From contig CAYZVJ010000042.1 in NCBI GenBank assembly GCA_964481765.1, positions 1-24,601 on the forward strand: a stretch of 24,601 nucleotides of DNA, read 5' to 3'. Shown here in pieces: positions 7,904-17,100 of the stretch (within the stretch, counting starts at the first letter, position 1; each line of letters begins with the position of its first letter). This DNA comes from G020353115 sp964481765. Lineage in GTDB: Bacteria; Bacteroidota; Bacteroidia; Bacteroidales; VadinHA17. The position numbers and the translations under genes were made by a program. The notes below the pieces were generated by a model that ran no database searches, was not told the DNA's origin, and saw only the letters and a program-made list of their open reading frames with translations.

Positions 7904-10002
7904 TTCAGTGACAGGGCAACCAGTTCTGCAATATCGAGATTCCTGATTTCATCTTCCCTGTTTGCATACTTTAACCCATCGGTAATCATTACCATACAAT
8001 AGGGACATGCAGTGGCAATGATATCAGCCCCGGTGTTCAGTGCCTCTTCGGTACGTTCGACAAAGACTTCCCGGTCACCTTTTTCAGCCTCTTTAAACAT
8101 CTGGCCACCTCCTGCTCCACAGCAAAGAGCAAAACTTTTATTCCGGGGCATTTCCACAAATGCAACAGGCATTGTTTCAATGATTTTCCTTGGAGCGTTA
8201 TATTCTCCGTTTGCACGGCCAAGATAACAGGGATCATGGAATGTCACTATTTTTCCCCTCATTGCCTCGGACTCAAGCGAAAGTTTTCCCGCTTCTATCA
8301 ATTGGTTTAAAAACCGGGTATGGTGTATAACCTCAAATTTTCCGCCAAAATCAGGATACTCATTTTTAAAGGTATTGTATGCATGCGGATCACAGGTCAG
8401 GATCTTTTTCACCTCATAGCCGGTAAGCACCCCGATATTCATCATGGCCTGCATCTGGAACAGCATTTCATTACCGGCTCGCCGTGCAACATCTCCGGTT
8501 GAAGACTCTTCTGTTCCCAGCACTGCATAATTGATTCCCAGGTGAGTTAAAATCTTCACAAAAGCTCTTGTCACTTTCTTATACCGGTCATCAAAGGCTC
8601 CTGCACTACCAACCCACAACAGGTATTCGGGTATTTGTCCCCCGGCAAACTGTTCGGCCATCAGGGGCACATCAACTTTAATTCCATTCATCTGCAGGTT
8701 CTCCGCCCATAACATCCGGTCATCCTGAGAAAGCTGCCATGGAGCGCCATTGTTTTCAATGTTGGAAAAGATCTGGTTCAGTTCGGCCGGACCGGCAGAT
8801 TCCTCCATCACCAGGTATCTCCGCATATCCACGATCAGCGATGGCTGATTGATATTTATCGGGCATTCCTGCACACATGCATTACAGGTTGTACAGGCCC
8901 AAAGCTCCTCCTCTGTAATGTAATCCCTGATCAGGGATTTCTGATCGGTATATTCCTTTCCCATTTTTATCATTCCGGGGCCTTTTTCCTTCATCCTGGT
9001 TCTCAGATCCATCATGATTTTCCGGGGAGAGAGTTTCTTGCCGGTAATATTTGCAGGACAAACGGATGTACACCTTCCGCACTGGGTACAGGAAAGTGAA
9101 TCAAAATAGTTCTTCCAGGTTGCATCTTCAACATCCAGTATACCAAACCGCTCCATCACCTCATCTTCACTACCGGGCATGTCTGTATAGGCAGTTTTCG
9201 GATTCATCATTTGCATAACTTCCCCGGTAATCTGCTCCATTGTCTTAAGTTTTCCGACAGGATCCAGGTTGCTGAGGAATACATTTGGAACAGACATAAA
9301 CACATGAAAGTGCTTTGAATAAGGAAGGTAATTGGCAAAGAAAAAGATACTCAGAATATGAGTCCACCAATTGATCTCGTGTAATGTGAAGAGTGTTTCA
9401 TTGGAGAGCATTGAAAATCGATCTGCCAGGAATGAACTGACCGGGAAAAGCCCTTCAATCTCATGAGACATTGCGTGGTTATGAGCGATATAGAATGTAT
9501 TCATTCCAAGCAAGGAGACCATCAGTAAAAGGATCAGAAGCAGGGAAATATTGGCATCGACATGTGACCAGTGTGTCATCTCCATCCCCGTAAACCGTTT
9601 AATGTGCATAAATACTCTCCTGATCAGGAATGCAACAATAGCCACAAGGATGACTGCGGCAAACAGATCACCGCAAGCAATGATCACATCATATACAGGT
9701 CCCAGCACGCTTACGATTCTCTCCGTTCGTGCCACACCATCGATAATCATTTCAATGCTGCCGAAGAGAATAACGAGGAATCCCCAGAACACCAGGGCAT
9801 GCATAAGACCGATTACAGGTCTTCTGAAGATCTTGCTCTGTCCGATGGCTACTTTCAAGGTAACCCTTAACCGTTTGCCAAAATCCCGGATGGGAAATGC
9901 CGGGCGTGTCAGTTTAAAAAAGGAGATTATTCTACGCGTTGTATAGCCGAATGCAACAAGCGTTACGACCAGTGATAATATGAACAACATCTGTTTAATC
10001 AT
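7897..10002 (-). CDS. Membrane Fe-S oxidoreductase, ETF:menaquinone oxidoreductase type (EMO/DUF224, HdrD-like)
   Basis: Predicted inner-membrane enzyme that takes electrons from reduced EtfAB and reduces menaquinone. Residues 1-240 hold about five hydrophobic helices with several histidines (such as His68, His208, His215) resembling the heme b subunit of nitrate reductase gamma. Two 4Fe-4S ferredoxin motifs follow: CTQCGRCTSVCP (Cys305, 308, 311, 315) and CTTCNACVQECP (Cys370, 373, 376, 380). The C-terminal part is HdrD-like with one complete CCG motif, Cys592-x34-Cys627-Cys628-x37-Cys666-x2-Cys669. The preceding CCG half is degenerate, with VGSAGAF where cysteines are expected. EMO proteins are known from fatty-acid-oxidising bacteria. 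Position between etfA and an acyl-CoA dehydrogenase gene supports this assignment; a different quinone-linked Fe-S reductase is the alternative. Confidence 0.85.
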   Translation of the reverse strand: MIKQMLFILSLVVTLVAFGYTTRRIISFFKLTRPAFPIRDFGKRLRVTLKVAIGQSKIFRRPVIGLMHALVFWGFLVILFGSIEMIIDGVARTERIVSVLGPVYDVIIACGDLFAAVILVAIVAFLIRRVFMHIKRFTGMEMTHWSHVDANISLLLILLLMVSLLGMNTFYIAHNHAMSHEIEGLFPVSSFLADRFSMLSNETLFTLHEINWWTHILSIFFFANYLPYSKHFHVFMSVPNVFLSNLDPVGKLKTMEQITGEVMQMMNPKTAYTDMPGSEDEVMERFGILDVEDATWKNYFDSLSCTQCGRCTSVCPANITGKKLSPRKIMMDLRTRMKEKGPGMIKMGKEYTDQKSLIRDYITEEELWACTTCNACVQECPININQPSLIVDMRRYLVMEESAGPAELNQIFSNIENNGAPWQLSQDDRMLWAENLQMNGIKVDVPLMAEQFAGGQIPEYLLWVGSAGAFDDRYKKVTRAFVKILTHLGINYAVLGTEESSTGDVARRAGNEMLFQMQAMMNIGVLTGYEVKKILTCDPHAYNTFKNEYPDFGGKFEVIHHTRFLNQLIEAGKLSLESEAMRGKIVTFHDPCYLGRANGEYNAPRKIIETMPVAFVEMPRNKSFALCCGAGGGQMFKEAEKGDREVFVERTEEALNTGADIIATACPYCMVMITDGLKYANREDEIRNLDIAELVALSLNL

Positions 10003-10086
10003 ACATCTCTGATTTTAAATCATCATGTAAAATGGAATCTTCATCTGGGAGCGTGAGTTCCGAAAGAATAACCGGGTGCTTGTTCT

Positions 10087-11061
10087 TTATTGCTGTGATT
10101 TCATTTCTTTTACCGCGTTCACCAATTCCGGAAGAATTTTAATTGCATCCCCCAGAATACCATAATCTGCGGCTTCAAATATCGGTGCATCGGGATCGGT
10201 GTTTATTGCCACGATGTATTTTGAGGAGCTAACACCCGCCAGGTGTTGTATCGCTCCGGATATTCCTACAGCAATGTATAAATTTGGAGCAATGATTTTC
10301 CCTGTTTGCCCGGTATGTTCTTCATGAGGACGCCAACCCTCATCTGAGACCGGTCTGGAACAGGCTAAAGCTCCTCCGAGTGCAGCAGCAAGTTCTTCAA
10401 GCGGTCCCCAATTGTCACCCGTTCTCATTCCGCGACCTCCGGAAACAACAATTTCAGCATCGGTAAGGATAATTTTTCCGGTCTGTTTCTGTGTGTCTTT
10501 TACCTTTGTTTTGATCTCAGTTTTATCAATTTCCGGGGCAAAAGATTCAATCGATGCCTGATTATCTGTTTCAATCAGTTTAAATGAATTCTGTGCGAGG
10601 GTCAGGACCTTTTTATCCGATTTCAACAGGATATTGGCATATGCTTTTCCGGAGAACACCTTTTTGTAAACGGTAAATGGTTCCAGGGAAGAGGGTAGTG
10701 CGATCAGGCTCGAACCCAGGGCTGCTTTCAATTTAACCGACAATCTGGGTGCCAACGCTTTCCCTGTATTGTTGTGGGCAAGGAGGATCACGTTAGCCTC
10801 CTCCTTTTGTGCAGCCTGGAAAATGATGTTAGTATACACCTGGTTATCCAGGTTTTTAAACTGATCGCCTTCCACTTTCAATACCTTCAGAGCACCATAA
10901 TTCCCAAGGTTATTCAGTTCACTCTCCTCTACCTTCCCGATTGAGATAACTGATGTGGAAGTGTTCAGCATTTCAGCTATTTTTGATGCATAGGATATCA
11001 ATTCAAAGGTGAGTTTTTTAAACTTCCCATCCCAGTTTTCTGCATATACTAATACTGCCAT
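10087..11061 (-). CDS. etfA: Electron transfer flavoprotein subunit alpha
   Basis: Alpha subunit of the heterodimeric flavoprotein that accepts electrons from acyl-CoA dehydrogenases. The 324 residues are typical. The N-terminal domain (1-190) is the adenine-nucleotide-alpha-hydrolase-like fold. The C-terminal FAD domain (about 200-320) carries VVSGGRGM (205-212), CSRPVSDEGWRPHEEHTGQT (234-253), the signature AVGISGAIQHLAGVSSS (264-280) and AINTDPDAPIFEAADYG (285-301). It lies 34 nt downstream of etfB and 84 nt upstream of the membrane Fe-S oxidoreductase on the same strand, so one transcript is likely. Confidence 0.95.
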   Translation of the reverse strand: MAVLVYAENWDGKFKKLTFELISYASKIAEMLNTSTSVISIGKVEESELNNLGNYGALKVLKVEGDQFKNLDNQVYTNIIFQAAQKEEANVILLAHNNTGKALAPRLSVKLKAALGSSLIALPSSLEPFTVYKKVFSGKAYANILLKSDKKVLTLAQNSFKLIETDNQASIESFAPEIDKTEIKTKVKDTQKQTGKIILTDAEIVVSGGRGMRTGDNWGPLEELAAALGGALACSRPVSDEGWRPHEEHTGQTGKIIAPNLYIAVGISGAIQHLAGVSSSKYIVAINTDPDAPIFEAADYGILGDAIKILPELVNAVKEMKSQQ

Positions 11062-11095
11062 GATATTTTTTTTACGTTCCTGATTTTTTATTTTG

Positions 11096-11845
11096 TTATA
11101 GTATTTTTGCCTCGTTCTGCAACAACTCTACAAGTTCTTTTACATTTTCCGCATCAATCATTTTACAGGGTGGTTTTGATTGGGGAAGTTCAAACCCGGA
11201 AAACTCGGTCAACGCCTCCGCATCTGTCGGTTCAACCACTTCAAGCGGTTTTTTACGCGCCATCATGATGCCACGCATTGCCGGAATCCTTGGTTCCTTG
11301 GTTATTCCCTTTTGTACAATTGCCACGAGTGGAGTTTCCACCTGGACAATCTCTTTTCCCCCATCAATATCCCGGGTAATCTCAAGATCATTGCCGGTGA
11401 TGGTAAGACAAGAAACAGCCGATACAGAAGGATAATCGAGAAATTCCGCAAGCATTCCTCCAACAGCAAACCCGTTATAGTCGCTGGATTCAATGCCACA
11501 GAGGATAATATCAAAATCGTTCCTCTTAAACTGCTCTGCCAGCTGTGCTGCCACGACATATGCATCGGTCGGTTCAACATTAATGCGAATGGCATTATCC
11601 GCTCCGATAGCCAGTGCTTTTCTTATGGTTGGTTCAGCGTCCATAAGTCCGACTGTAATTACGGTAACGGTATCCACAGGATTACCACTGTCCTCTTTCA
11701 ACTCAATAGCCCTTGTCAGAGCCAGTTCGTCCCATGGATTAATGATCCACTGTACACCTGTTCTGTCAAACGCAGTGTTATTGTTTGAAAACTTAACTTT
11801 GGTTGTGGTATCGGGGACATTCCCCAGGCAAACTGCTAACTTCAT
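11096..11845 (-). CDS. etfB: Electron transfer flavoprotein subunit beta
   Basis: Beta subunit partner of EtfA. The start chosen is the ATG at 11845, giving 249 residues and the family's usual opening MKLAVCLGNVPDT. The frame stays open upstream to an ATG at 11941, but those extra 32 residues have no family character and overlap a candidate promoter. Motifs include NPWDELALTRAIELKE (37-52), the nucleotide-binding loop GIESSDYNGFAVGGMLAEFL, and the ETF-beta signature IPAMRGIMMARKKPLEV. The loop does not match the GDTAQVGP form typical of electron-bifurcating ETFs, so a conventional link to a membrane quinone reductase is favoured; that is an inference from motif reading. First gene of the etfB-etfA-oxidoreductase run. 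Confidence 0.95.
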   Translation of the reverse strand: MKLAVCLGNVPDTTTKVKFSNNNTAFDRTGVQWIINPWDELALTRAIELKEDSGNPVDTVTVITVGLMDAEPTIRKALAIGADNAIRINVEPTDAYVVAAQLAEQFKRNDFDIILCGIESSDYNGFAVGGMLAEFLDYPSVSAVSCLTITGNDLEITRDIDGGKEIVQVETPLVAIVQKGITKEPRIPAMRGIMMARKKPLEVVEPTDAEALTEFSGFELPQSKPPCKMIDAENVKELVELLQNEAKIL

Positions 11846-12157
11846 GTTGATATTTTTAACTGTATTGCGTTTTACATAAGTGAGTTCCGGTTGAGGTTGA
11901 CAAATATATAAAAATTCTGTATTAATATCATGGGAGAGCATAATTAGAACATTCAGAAACCATTATACAACACCAGCAAAACAGGAAAGCATATGAAACC
12001 AGTGGATGGTTATAAAAAGTAGCCTAAAATCATTTTGTTATAAGAAATTATTTTTATGTTTAACGATTAATAGGATTTCCCTGGTTCTTCTGAGAAAATG
12101 AAGTGGAACGGTCCGGGATTATAAAACCAAACTTTTAACCAACATGCCATTAGCCAA
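11846..12157. other. Divergent intergenic region between etfB and the acidic-protein gene
   Basis: About 312 nt of A/T-rich DNA between two genes transcribed away from each other, so it must hold both promoters. The etfB-side -7 element is listed separately. For the plus-strand genes the best candidate is TTTG (12034-12037) and TATGTTTA (12055-12062), one mismatch from TAnnTTTG but with a 17-nt spacer that is a little short. No RNA gene, convincing hairpin or repeat array was seen. Confidence 0.4.
11901..11908 (-). promoter_or_regulatory. Candidate -7 element upstream of etfB
   Basis: The minus strand reads TATATTTG, an exact match to the Bacteroides TAnnTTTG -7 element. It lies 56-63 nt upstream of the etfB ATG at 11845, so the leader would be roughly 50 nt. 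No TTTG -33 box is present at the expected spacing, which lowers confidence. If real, it places transcription start inside the longer reading frame and supports the shorter EtfB. Confidence 0.4.
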
Positions 12158-12508
12158 ATGATGACGCAGCCGAAAAACGAAAAGGTTCGTGTAATTAAAG
12201 ATTTCGATAAGTTAGATAAAGATATCCAGGAACAGATAAAGTTGGTTTATCCCAACGGTTTCAGCCAGAACCTGATCACCTTTACTAATAAAGAAGGGAA
12301 GCTGGTCACTGCTCTTCCATTCGAGACCGATGAAAAATATTATCTGATCAGGATGACAAATGTCCAGGCTCAGCAGATCATTACAGAGGATGAGGATTAT
12401 GACGATGATGGAGTTTTAAAGGTGGATTCCCGGGAGGAGTATGAAGATAAATATGCTGATCTGGATTACCTGTCAGATCAACACCCGGATGATGAAGATG
12501 ATGATTAA
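12158..12508 (+). CDS. Conserved acidic protein of unknown function (Bacteroidota)
   Basis: Function unknown. It has 116 residues, or 115 if the second of two adjacent ATG codons is used. The N-terminal two-thirds look globular: a charged helix (VRVIKDFDKLDKDIQEQIK) followed by a beta-rich stretch with FTNKEGKLVTALPFETDEK and YYLIRMT. The last 40 residues are strongly acidic, with EDEDYDDDG, REEYEDKYADLDYL and a run ending DDEDDD. No signal peptide or membrane segment is visible. From memory, close relatives occur across Bacteroidota as hypothetical proteins with the same LPFETD core and acidic tail. It is 12 nt upstream of the Nramp-like gene and probably co-transcribed. No metal-binding histidines or cysteines are present, but the acidic tail could bind cations non-specifically. 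Confidence 0.85.
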   Translation: MMTQPKNEKVRVIKDFDKLDKDIQEQIKLVYPNGFSQNLITFTNKEGKLVTALPFETDEKYYLIRMTNVQAQQIITEDEDYDDDGVLKVDSREEYEDKYADLDYLSDQHPDDEDDD

Positions 12509-12520
12509 TCCGGATTAGTT

Positions 12521-13768
12521 ATGAGGTTTAATATCAAATCGTTGGGACCAGGGCTCCTCTGGGCTGGTGCTGCCATCGGTGTTTCCCATCTTGTTCAATC
12601 ATCCCGGGCTGGTGCAATTTATGGATTTGACCTGGTAGGGATTATTCTGCTGATCAATCTGTTTAAATATCCGTTTTTCGAATTCGGACCCCGGTATGCT
12701 GCCTCAACCGGGGAAAGTCTTTTACAGGGGTATAACAGGCTGGGAAAGTGGGGATTGGTCCTCTATGTTTTGTTAACTCTGGGTACGATGTTTACCTTAC
12801 AGGCAGCTATCACTGCTGTGACTGCAGGTATTTTTTCAAATGTTTTTTCCGGTTCGTTCACCCCTTTTACCTGGGCTCTAATCATCCTGATTACGGGGAT
12901 CCTGATCATAACGGTGGGGAAATTTTCGTTTCTGGATAAGATCATTAAATTCATCATCAGTCTGCTGGCAATTTCCACCCTGGTGGCTGTTGTTTCAGCC
13001 ATTACAAAGGGATTTAATCCCGATCCTGAGTACACACGATCATTTGAATGGAATTTTACAGACATTGCTTTGCTTATTGCTTTTGCAGGGTGGATGCCTT
13101 CGGCAATTGACATTTCTGTCTGGCATTCCCTCTGGACGATAGCGAAGAAAAAAGAGACGGGATACACACCGAAACTGAGGGAATCCCTTTTCGATTTCAA
13201 CGTGGGATACATTGGAACGGCTCTCTTATCGATCGGTTTTCTCTCACTTGGAGCACTGGTAATGTATGGAAGCGGGAATCAGTTTTCGGATAACGGGACC
13301 CAATTTGCAGGTCAGTTAATTAACCTCTTTACTTCCAACCTGGGAAGCTGGGCTTATATCCTGATAGCCATTGCGGCATTAACAACCATGTCGAGTACAA
13401 CCCTAACCTGCCTGGATGCTTATCCGCGAGTATTGAAACCAACCACAGAACTGCTTTTCCCGAAGATCACTTCCCGGAAAGAATGGAACTGGCTCTCCTG
13501 GATGTGGCTTGGGATCTTGTTTATCGGGACGATCGTAATTTTGAAATTCTTTATTACGGCAATGAGTTTCCTGGTTGATCTTGCCACAACACTCTCCTTT
13601 CTAACGGCACCCGTATTGGGATACATGAACTACAAGGTGGTTACCGGAAGCAACGTAAAGCAGGAAGACCGGCCAAAACTATGGTTGAGGATATTGACGT
13701 GGGCTGGACTTGTTGTTCTATCCGGCTTCGGGATATACTATATCATCTGGAAATTCTTCATCCTTTAA
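12521..13768 (+). CDS. Nramp/SLC11-like membrane transporter with atypical metal-site motifs
   Basis: Integral inner-membrane protein of 415 residues with about eleven hydrophobic helices and the LeuT-like layout of the Nramp family. The first helix begins LGPGLLWAG and ends SSRAGAIYG, aligning without gaps by eye to the Nramp helix-1 region (LGP...AGA.YG). However, the metal-binding DPGN of true Nramp proteins is replaced by GVSH (20-23). In helix 6 the Ala-x-x-Met-Pro pattern is kept (Ala189, Met192, Pro193) but the following His of MPH is Ser194. Automated annotation would call it a divalent-metal transporter; given the missing Asp and Asn, the substrate is uncertain and might be another cation or an organic solute. 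Second gene of a two-gene plus-strand unit, convergent with the rpo operon. Confidence 0.8.
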   Translation: MRFNIKSLGPGLLWAGAAIGVSHLVQSSRAGAIYGFDLVGIILLINLFKYPFFEFGPRYAASTGESLLQGYNRLGKWGLVLYVLLTLGTMFTLQAAITAVTAGIFSNVFSGSFTPFTWALIILITGILIITVGKFSFLDKIIKFIISLLAISTLVAVVSAITKGFNPDPEYTRSFEWNFTDIALLIAFAGWMPSAIDISVWHSLWTIAKKKETGYTPKLRESLFDFNVGYIGTALLSIGFLSLGALVMYGSGNQFSDNGTQFAGQLINLFTSNLGSWAYILIAIAALTTMSSTTLTCLDAYPRVLKPTTELLFPKITSRKEWNWLSWMWLGILFIGTIVILKFFITAMSFLVDLATTLSFLTAPVLGYMNYKVVTGSNVKQEDRPKLWLRILTWAGLVVLSGFGIYYIIWKFFIL

Positions 13769-13785
13769 TGACAGCACAAGACCCA

Positions 13786-14106
13786 TCAGGCCTGTGCAGT
13801 TGGACCTCCGAAATTCATAGGGATCACCGGTGAACCTGAACTTTTTATGTTTTTAATGGTTCCGTGCACAGACTCAAATTTTTTCAGGTTGTCCTGCAGT
13901 GCCAGAAGCAGTCTTTTGGCATGCTCCGGTGTAAGGATAATTCTCGATTTAACACGAGCTTTAGGTACACCGGGCATAACACGAACGAAATCAATCACGA
14001 ACTCAGAGGATGAGTGAGTGATAACAGCCAGGTTGGAATAGAGTCCCTGTGCGATCTCCTCATCCAGTTCGATGTTGATCTGGTTTTTGTTTTTCTTCTC
14101 ATCCAT
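13786..14106 (-). CDS. DUF3467 domain-containing protein
   Basis: Small cytoplasmic protein of 106 residues with no assigned function. The core is a compact alpha/beta domain with YSNLAVITHSSSEFVIDFVR, then RIILTPEHAKRLLLALQDNL, which is the recognisable DUF3467 pattern. The tail is rich in Gly and Pro and has no obvious motif. The ATG lies 3 nt after the rpoC stop, so it is translated from the ribosomal-protein/RNA polymerase transcript and should be made in step with the polymerase. A role connected with transcription is only a guess from position. It is the last gene of the operon; its stop is 17 nt from the end of the convergent Nramp-like gene. Confidence 0.88.
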   Translation of the reverse strand: MDEKKNKNQINIELDEEIAQGLYSNLAVITHSSSEFVIDFVRVMPGVPKARVKSRIILTPEHAKRLLLALQDNLKKFESVHGTIKNIKSSGSPVIPMNFGGPTAQA

Positions 14107-14109
14107 ATT

Positions 14110-17100
14110 TTATTCATTTTGTTCTTCTTCGATCACCTTGATTTCTGTCTCTCTGGCACCGATCAGGCTTTCATATTCCTCCATCGACCCGACCACCAGT
14201 TTATTGTATTCCCGGGCTCCTGTCCCTGCCGGTATCAGGTGACCAACAATTACATTTTCTTTTAACCCTTCCAGTTCATCAACTTTACCAAAGATTGCCG
14301 CTTCGTTAAGCACTTTGGTTGTTTCCTGGAATGATGCAGCGGAAATAAAACTCTTGGTTTGCAGGGCAGCTTTAGTAATTCCCTGCAGTATCTGGCTTGA
14401 AGTGGCAGGTACCGCATCTCTTGCTTCAACCAGTTTCAGGTCTTTTCTTTTCAGAATGGAATTTTCGTCACGTAATTTTCTTGCCGTAATGATCTGACCT
14501 GATTTAATGGTAACTGAATCACCCGAATCAACGACCACTTTTTTGTCATAGATCCAGTCATTCTCATCCATGAATTCCCATTTATCCGCGACCTGTTTTT
14601 CGAGGAAATTTGTATCTCCCGGATCGATGATTTCGACTTTTCTCATCATCTGACGAACAATGATTTCGAAATGCTTATCGTTGATTTTCACTCCCTGCAG
14701 GCGATACACTTCCTGAACCTCGTTTACAATATACTCCTGAACCTCTGTTGGTCCCTTAATTGCCAGGATATCGGCAGGAGTTATTGCACCATCGGACAGT
14801 GGAGTACCTGCTCTCACATAGTCATTCTCCTGTACCAGGATTTGTTTTGAAAGGGGAACCAAGTATTTTTTCACCTCTTCTGTACGGGATTTAATGATAA
14901 TTTCGCGATTTCCCCGTTTTATTTTTCCGAAGTTCACTTCCCCATCAATTTCAGAAACGACAGCTGGGTTCGAAGGATTCCTTGCTTCAAACAGTTCGGT
15001 TACCCGTGGCAAGCCACCGGTTATATCGCCTGATTTTCCAACGGCTCTTGGTATCTTGACCAGGATATCACCCATATTTACCTTATCCCCTTCATTCACA
15101 GCGATATGTGCACCAACAGGCAGGTTGTACGATTTCAGCACCTCTTTCTTTTTCCCTAGAATCTTTACAATGGGATTCTTGGTTTTGTCCCGGGTTTCGA
15201 TGATCACTTTTTCTCTGAAGCCGGTCTGTTCATCCGATTCTTCCCGGAAAGTAATACCATCTTCAACATGTTCAAAAGTGATTGTTCCGGACGATTCTGA
15301 GATGATCACTGCATTATAGGGGTCCCATTCACAGATCAGGTTACTCTTTTTAACAATATCTCCATCCTTCACGTACAGTTTTGAACCATAGGGAACATTG
15401 TGGGTTGCTAACTGGATATTTGTATTCTTATCGATGATTCTCATTTCCGCTAACCGTCCGATCACGATATTCATCTTCCTCCCCTCTTCATCCTGTCTTT
15501 CGACACTTCTAAGTTCCTCAATCTCAATTCTCCCATCGTATTTTGCAACAACACTCGAGTCGGTGGTAATGTTTGAAGCGGTACCTCCCACGTGAAAAGT
15601 CCGAAGGGTCAGCTGTGTTCCCGGTTCGCCGATCGATTGGGCTGCAATGACGCCTACTGCTTCTCCTTTCTGCACCATTCTTCCTGTGGCGAGGCTTCTG
15701 CCATAGCATTTTGCACAGACCCCCCTTGTTGATTCACAGGTTAAAACAGAACGGATCTCAACCTGTTCCAGCGGAGATTCATCGATTATTCTGGAAATCG
15801 ATTCGGTCAATTCTTCACCTGCAGAAACAATCAATTCTCCGGATAAGGGGTGATAGATATCATGAACTGTTGTTCTACCCAGAATCCGTTCATACAACGA
15901 TTCCACCACCTCTTCATTGTTCTTAATGGCTGTTGCCAGCAGGCCCCTGAGGGTTCCACAATCTTCCTCCGTGATAATGACATCCTGCGACACATCCACC
16001 AACCGTCGGGTAAGGTAACCGGCATCGGCGGTTTTAAGTGCTGTATCTGCAAGTCCTTTTCTGGCACCGTGTGTGGAGATAAAGTACTCAAGTACGGACA
16101 GTCCCTCTTTGAAATTGGATAAAATGGGGTTCTCAATGATCTCCGAACCGGTTGATCCGGACTTCTGCGGTTTGGCCATCAATCCTCTCATTCCGGACAA
16201 TTGCCTGATCTGCTCTTTGGATCCCCTGGCTCCGGAATCAAGCATCATGTATACCGGATTAAATCCCTGCTTATCAGATGATAACTGTTTCATCAGGGAT
16301 TGAGTAAGTTTCGCATTGGTATGGGTCCAGATATCGATAATCTGATTATACCGTTCATTGTTTGTAATGAAACCCATGTTATAATTGTTCACAACATCTT
16401 CGACGTGTTCATATCCTTCATCCACAAATGCAATTTTCTCGTTCGGTACAATCACATCATCCAGGTTAAATGAAAGTCCACCTTTGAATGCCGTGGTATA
16501 ACCCAGGTTTTTAATATCATCCAGGAACCGGGCTGTTGCTGCTGTACCGGTTTTTTTCAATACATCCCCGATAATATCACGCAATGATTTTTTTGTCAGC
16601 AGGTCATTAATAAAGCCAACTTTTTCAGGAACAAACTGATTAAATATTACCCGTCCAACGGTAGTTTCAATGAGTTTCTTCACCGGTTCCCCATTTTCAT
16701 AATCCGTTACCTTCACTTTGATGATGGCATGCAGATCCACTTTTCCTTCATTGTAGGCAATGTTTACCTCTTCCGGCGAGTAGAAAGTCAGGCTTTCGCC
16801 TCTGACCTTTTCATCTTCCGTACTTCTTTTGGCCTTGGTGATGTAATATAGTCCAAGAACCATATCCTGTGAAGGAACTGTAATTGGAGCCCCGTTGGCG
16901 GGGTTCAGGATATTATGGGAAGCCAGCATCAGAATTTGTGCTTCAAGGATAGCTGCGTTCCCAAGGGGGAGGTGGACAGCCATCTGGTCTCCGTCAAAGT
17001 CGGCATTAAAGGCTGTACAAACCAACGGATGCAACTGGATTGCTTTTCCTTCTATCAGTTTAGGTTGAAAGGCCTGAATTCCCAACCGGTGGAGTGTTGG

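Noticed and set aside
11180..11788. Plus-strand open frame of 202 codons antisense to etfB
   Set aside because: No domain is recognisable and the opposite strand is a clear EtfB; a shadow frame.
11096..11845. EtfAB as an electron-bifurcating ETF
   Set aside because: The EtfB nucleotide loop reads SSDYNGFAVGG rather than the GDTAQVGP form I associate with bifurcating types, and the adjacent membrane oxidoreductase offers a simple quinone route.
13774..13797. 7-bp stem (GCACAGG with CTTGTGC on the minus strand) overlapping the DUF3467 stop, as a possible operon terminator
   Set aside because: One pair is G-U, the loop is 10 nt and no T-run follows on either strand. Too weak to call a terminator, though the convergent position is suggestive.
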